Translations under genes and position numbers: made by a program | Part shown: positions 61,438 through 64,000 of the stretch, piece by piece | How positions within the stretch are numbered: position 1 is the stretch's first letter | Layout: each line of letters begins with the position of its first letter | Assembly (NCBI RefSeq): GCF_021134715.1 | Contig: NC_060020.1 | Span: 6,696,001 to 6,760,000, forward strand | Reading direction: 5' to 3' | Source: Daphnia pulex | Lineage: Eukaryota; Arthropoda; Branchiopoda; Diplostraca; Daphniidae | Length of the DNA stretch: 64,000 nucleotides | The notes under the pieces: model-generated | What the model was told of the DNA's origin: nothing | Database searches by the model: none | What the model saw: only the letters and a program-made list of their open reading frames with translations

Positions 61438-62706
61438 GTCAGACCCCCGCTCACCCGCTTCCGCCTTATTTAACCATAAATATATCTAAGCTACTAGTAC
61501 TCTATTAATGACGGTCCCAACTATTTATTAGAATATAAGAAAATCTATAAAATCTCCTCCCGGCGTAGACTCGCATTAGCTCTCATCTTTATTAATGTCG
61601 GTAGGCCATCAGTTAATGTCAAAGACGGCCAGCAGTCTATGAATAAGACAGAAACTTCTCTCCCACGTTCGTCCCACAGCTATACTATCATCCAGTGTCT
61701 ATTGAACAAGTCACTGGTGTCAGTCATGCCGTCGAGCCACAATACTCGCCACAATAATATGAGGGCCCGGCTATTTTTACCCCCCAACCGTCGTCCTATT
61801 TGTAAACATGTTGGCGGGTCCGAGTCAGGATGTGAAGCGGCTGGACACAGCAATAGTACTATATAGCCGAGAGTCTTGGGGCTGACTTGTTCATCCATCA
61901 AATTCGCCATAATATAGTACAGTGGCGGGCAATCGTGAAAGGAGCCGGCCCCATTCGTCTTGGAAGGCGATCCTTCTTTTTCCTGTCCTACATATTCGAC
62001 GCTGCTGCAGACTGCGGGGAGAATAGTCTATAGTGTGTAGTAGAACTTGTGATACATGCGATGTTGTTGTCGGTGGATGAGAGAAGACCGGAATAGCTAC
62101 AGTTATTGCAGTCGGCGCGGCCCGGGCGTTTGTGTCGAGTCCGCTGCGTTTTGACATTGTACAAAAGAATCGCAAAGGCAGCACGTCGAGTGCTTCTGCT
62201 TCTGACGCCATCCCCCCACAACGCCTCCTACACAATTGGGTCTATAGTTGTTTGCAGCCGAGAGAAGAAGAAGAAGAGGAGGAGGCAGCAGCAATGTTAT
62301 TATAGTTACGACGGGCCGGCTGGCCGCTGTCGTTGACAGCTCAACAAATATCAAATCAAAAAATCACATCCAGAAGCGAAAAGAATAACCACACCACTGC
62401 CGCCATCTAAAAATATCTCAAATCGGGGGGGACCCTGGGAAATAAGAAATGAAATACCAAAGAAAAAAACATTCGACAATAAATCGCCATCATGTCGAAT
62501 CTAATACCAAACCGAGAAAGAAACCAAATAAAAAATAGAGCAGTAGTGACTCTATATTTCAACTATACTTATATTTTCTTTTGCGCTCCCGCTTACATCA
62601 CGGGGGCTCTGAAAATAGCAAGCGAACGACCCCGATCGAAACTCGATCGCATTACGTATGCCGGCGTGCCTGAGGCAAAGAGAAAACCTGATTTGTCTAT
62701 TGATGT

Positions 62707-62746
62707 GTGTGTGTGTGTGTCTCTATACACACACACAGACACACAA
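62707..62746. repeat. facing GT and CA microsatellites
   Basis: A (GT)n run of about 7 units is followed, after a short CTCTAT spacer, by a (AC)n run of about 6-10 units with one G interruption. The two halves are complementary and could form a hairpin. Confidence 0.8.
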
Positions 62747-63464
62747 TAATCGGATGAAAATCCAATTGAAAACGACGGTGCTGTGGAAGCTACCCAAACA
62801 TAATTTATACACTAGACACTTTTTAGACGCCATCGAAGGGCTCTTTTCTTTTTGCCTCCTCCTTCGGTATAGGAATAAAAAAGATAAGAAAAAAAGAAGA
62901 AAATGTTGATTTGTATGTTTGCCTTTCGGAATGGAAGTGGAGTGTGTGTGTATTATAGCGAGCTCCTCTTAGACTGGTCGATGATGAACACGTTGGCACG
63001 GAAACTTTTGCCAACTTGCTGATAAACGACCCTCTCTCCTTCACAACAACAAAAGTTTCGGTTGGCTTAGATTCTATTATAGCCAATAGAGTAGCCCGAT
63101 AACAAAACACACAAAAATAATAATAGAATAACCAACCCGAAAGCGCGCCACTTTTATTTTATTATTTTATTTTTTTTCTCTCCTCCTGTATTTTGATGGT
63201 AGTATTATTTCATTTATTCGTTTCTCTGCATGGAGGTGGCTGCTGTTGTTTGAAAGGATCTAGCGCAAACTTTTGCTTCATCCTCTTATATTTGTAGAGA
63301 TACACATTTTCCTATTTATTTCTTATATCCTTTTTGTTTTGCTCTCTGGCGTTCTTTATCTATTCTAGACTCTTCTTTGTTTGTTTTATTTCGTTCGGGT
63401 CTTACTTCCTCACTCAATCTTTCGTACGTCCCTCTCTCTCTCTCACGACTCTGCCCGTCGGCAG

Positions 63465-63521
63465 ATCAATGGCAGCGGAAAACGACGATCCTGGCGCCGC
63501 GGTAGTCGACAACGGCGGCAC
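63465..63521 (+). other. candidate third exon of the Ser/Thr-rich protein gene
   Basis: A long pyrimidine tract ending GTCGGCAG precedes a 57-nt stretch that accepts phase 2 from the exon ending at 61437 and reads RSMAAENDDPGAAVVDNGG in frame before a possible donor (AC|GTGATT). The acceptor is strong and the donor weak. Confidence 0.3.
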
Positions 63522-63851
63522 GTGATTTATATTCGATTTCGTCTCTCTTGCCTATTTTCGCGACGCCCTTCACACTACATTTGTTATTCCAACCTACTAT
63601 TCTTATAGAAAAAAAAGTCTCTTTTTTTCTTCTTCTTATTTTCCTGGGGAGGGAATCCAGCGCTTCAAAACGTCAACCAAATCCGACCGTAAATAAATAT
63701 ACAAATGCCAATAGAAAAAAGAGGCCCACCATTTCGCAACACGGTTTCAAAAATGTCTCATATTAGATCGGACCAGCAAAACCCGTTGCCGAACTGACGT
63801 TAGAAACAGAAAGTGAATGACAACAAGAGATTGATATTGCGGGCGAAGATG

Positions 63852-64000
63852 TACAGTGGGTACCGAAAGTATCCGTACGGCTGAGAGGATCAGTAGGGAA
63901 AACGCGTTTTTCAAAACGCTCCCAAAAATAGAATTCTCGGTGGAATTCGATAAAAATTTTTTCAAAGGTTAATATTAGGGCGGGGTATCATGTGATTTTT
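63852..64000. mobile_element. Tc1/mariner-like terminal inverted repeat at the right edge
   Basis: After a TA dinucleotide (63852-63853) the sequence reads CAGTGGGTACCGAAAGTATC and then CGTACGG. This is the typical form of Tc1/mariner ends (TA, CAGTG, then AAAGTAT). The element would extend rightwards beyond the window. No transposase is visible in the 147 bases available, so an autonomous copy and a short non-autonomous copy cannot be told apart. Confidence 0.55.

Larger units (their letters stand above)
61438..63851. other. intronic or intergenic DNA with simple repeats
   Basis: Probably the next intron of the gene starting at 60380. It is rich in CA/GT, GAA and TATA tracts. Only one candidate exon (63465-63521) was found, listed separately. 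Confidence 0.45.

Overview
The window looks like nuclear DNA from an intron-rich, compact arthropod genome. Most introns are 45-100 nt, genes lie 100-700 bp apart on both strands, and several gene pairs are divergent or convergent. This style, and the sequence resemblance of the proteins, suggest a branchiopod crustacean such as Daphnia; that is inference from architecture and protein families, not a database match. All exon models below were read by hand from GT/AG signals, reading phase and family knowledge.

Layout: 1-7.2 kb is gene-poor, with a possible small secreted-protein gene (minus, 0.6-1.2 kb) and weak coding traces at 4.5-5.0 kb. An E2F transcription factor lies at 7.2-8.9 kb, with E2F-type and CRE sites upstream. 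Two tandem paralogues of an unrecognised acidic, repetitive protein occupy 10.1-13.2 and 15.9-17.9 kb (minus); the second has lost its C-terminal part. From 18.7 to 47.7 kb there is a dense housekeeping block: CCDC22 (Commander complex), an INF2-type formin, a Maf-family nucleotide pyrophosphatase, TRAPPC2/sedlin, a CBR1-like carbonyl reductase, lipoyl synthase, calnexin, PIBF1/CEP90, TBCK, prolylcarboxypeptidase, a tiny COMM-domain-like gene and a short nischarin (PX plus leucine-rich repeats). 47.7-60.2 kb is a non-coding, microsatellite-rich desert with a TATA promoter near 54.36 kb. This probably drives a gene whose coding part starts at 60.38 kb (a Ser/Thr-rich secreted or membrane protein) and runs off the right edge. 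A Tc1/mariner-like terminal inverted repeat begins at about 63.85 kb.

The housekeeping genes are not a pathway cluster, but several act in membrane trafficking (CCDC22, COMM-like, TRAPPC2, TBCK, nischarin, the formin) or in the ER (calnexin). The most notable signals are: three consecutive, phase-compatible, sequence-related transmembrane exons in calnexin, which look like a mutually exclusive cassette; a tandem duplication with C-terminal loss; and promoter motifs that fit their genes (E2F sites before E2F, an NRF-1 repeat before lipoyl synthase, an X-box before PIBF1/CEP90, an ERSE-like element before calnexin). A perfect 36-bp palindrome lies just before the Maf start codon, and convergent stop codons overlap between Maf and TRAPPC2. 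TBCK has an apparent one-base reading-frame break.
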